Below the pieces are notes generated by a model. The model saw only the letters and a program-made list of their open reading frames with translations. It ran no database searches and had not been told where the DNA came from. Below are positions 4,914 to 5,414 of a stretch of 5,414 bases of DNA, one piece after another. This DNA is from Desulfobacteraceae bacterium (GTDB taxonomy: Bacteria > Desulfobacterota > Desulfobacteria > Desulfobacterales > Desulfobacteraceae). The DNA lies in NCBI GenBank assembly GCA_003354055.1, contig PIVQ01000526.1, positions 1 to 5,414 of the forward strand, read 5' to 3'. Position 1 is the first letter of the stretch. Each line of letters starts with the position of its first letter. A program made the position numbers and the translations under genes.

Positions 4914-5414
4914 TTATGAATTGCCCAAAATTGTTACGTTGCCATAGATACCCACGCCCCCGATATTATGCACCAGGCCGATTTCGGGGTTCCGTACCTG
5001 CATGTCACCGGCCTCTCCCCGCAACTGCAGAACGATGGTGCGGATCTGGCTTCCTCCGGTGGCGCCGATGGGATGGCCTTTGGAAAGAAGGCCTCCGTCC
5101 AGATTCACCGGGATGCTGCCCTCTTTGTAGGTCTCCTTGCCTTGGATGAGCTCCTTTGCTCCTCCGGGGTCGGAAAAGCCCAGGGCCTCATAGGCCAATA
5201 GTTCGGCAATGGTAAAACAGTCATGTACCTCGGCTACATCGATCTGTTTGGGGCCGACTCCGGCCATTTTATAGGCAATATCAGCTGCCTGCTCGGCAGC
5301 CAGCAACCCGGTCAGCCGGTCCCGGCCGGACAGGTTGACACTGGCAGTGGCAGCGCCCACCCCCATGATCCATATCGGTTTTTTGCAGAATTGTTTTGCC
5401 TTTTCCTCATTGGC
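4914..5414 (-). CDS. SCP2-type thiolase (acetyl-CoA acetyltransferase-like), C-terminal part, runs off window
   Basis: The C-terminal 166 residues of a thiolase are present, against about 390 in full-length members. The frame is open to the window edge, so the N-terminal nucleophilic cysteine is not visible. An internal Met at 5366 is not the start. Recognisable active-site loops are VHDCF (visible residues 63-67, nt 5214-5228), GGLLSKGHPIGATGG (107-121, with the catalytic His at 114) and LVHNIGGVG (147-155). HDCF in place of NEAF, and HN in place of the CxG cysteine, are the signature of SCP2/archaeal-type thiolases, where the HDCF cysteine is thought to serve as acid/base. Such enzymes condense acyl-CoAs or cleave 3-ketoacyl-CoAs. 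The DUF35 partner gene begins 13 nt downstream. A role in anaerobic aromatic, alkyl or fatty-acid degradation is possible, but acetoacetyl-CoA metabolism is equally open. Confidence 0.92.
   Translation of the reverse strand, partial: ANEEKAKQFCKKPIWIMGVGAATASVNLSGRDRLTGLLAAEQAADIAYKMAGVGPKQIDVAEVHDCFTIAELLAYEALGFSDPGGAKELIQGKETYKEGSIPVNLDGGLLSKGHPIGATGGSQIRTIVLQLRGEAGDMQVRNPEIGLVHNIGGVGIYGNVTILGNS

Overview
The window looks like chromosome of an anaerobic, mid-GC Gram-negative bacterium. A sulfate-reducer-type Desulfobacterota (Desulfobacterales-like) is my best guess. The basis is an AT-leaning genome mixing an Isf/flavodoxin-type flavoprotein, a GAF-type sigma-54 activator of a style common in that group, and a thiolase paired with a DUF35 Zn-ribbon/OB-fold protein. 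This assignment is inference from gene style; no rRNA or other marker is present.

Layout from left to right. Positions 1-411 hold no convincing gene but contain two clean inverted repeats. One is a 9-bp stem at 235-273. The other is an 11-bp perfect stem at 335-411, which abuts the stop codon of the next gene. Two minus-strand genes follow: a small uncharacterised 85-aa protein (1027-1284) and, downstream of it, a flavodoxin-fold flavoprotein with a compact four-cysteine motif (412-975). Divergent from them is a sigma-54-dependent activator (GAF, AAA+, Fis-type HTH) ending at 2814. Its 5' end is problematic: the ATG where homologous sequence begins (1283) is one base out of frame, and the in-frame extension runs antisense through the small gene. 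A 140-nt spacer without a good terminator (2815-2954) separates it from a convergent LysR-type regulator (2955-3851, probably TTG start).

The LysR gene is divergent from a PACE-family efflux pump (4022-4453), the same arrangement as Acinetobacter AceR/AceI. The 170-nt divergent spacer contains two T-N11-A dyads suited to a LysR regulator. Nearer the pump it carries a strong GC-rich hairpin followed by a T-tract in plus-strand orientation, which looks like a terminator or attenuator.

The right end is a minus-strand pair: an SCP2-type thiolase running off the window (4914-5414) and a DUF35 Zn-ribbon/OB-fold partner (4469-4900), 13 nt apart. Such pairs form thiolase complexes in archaea (acetoacetyl-CoA thiolase) and in anaerobic toluene degraders (BbsAB). 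The substrate cannot be read from this sequence.

I see no mobile element, CRISPR array, tRNA or rRNA. The most unusual parts are the disturbed 5' end of the sigma-54 activator with its codon-aligned antisense gene, and the terminator-like hairpin in the leader of the efflux gene.
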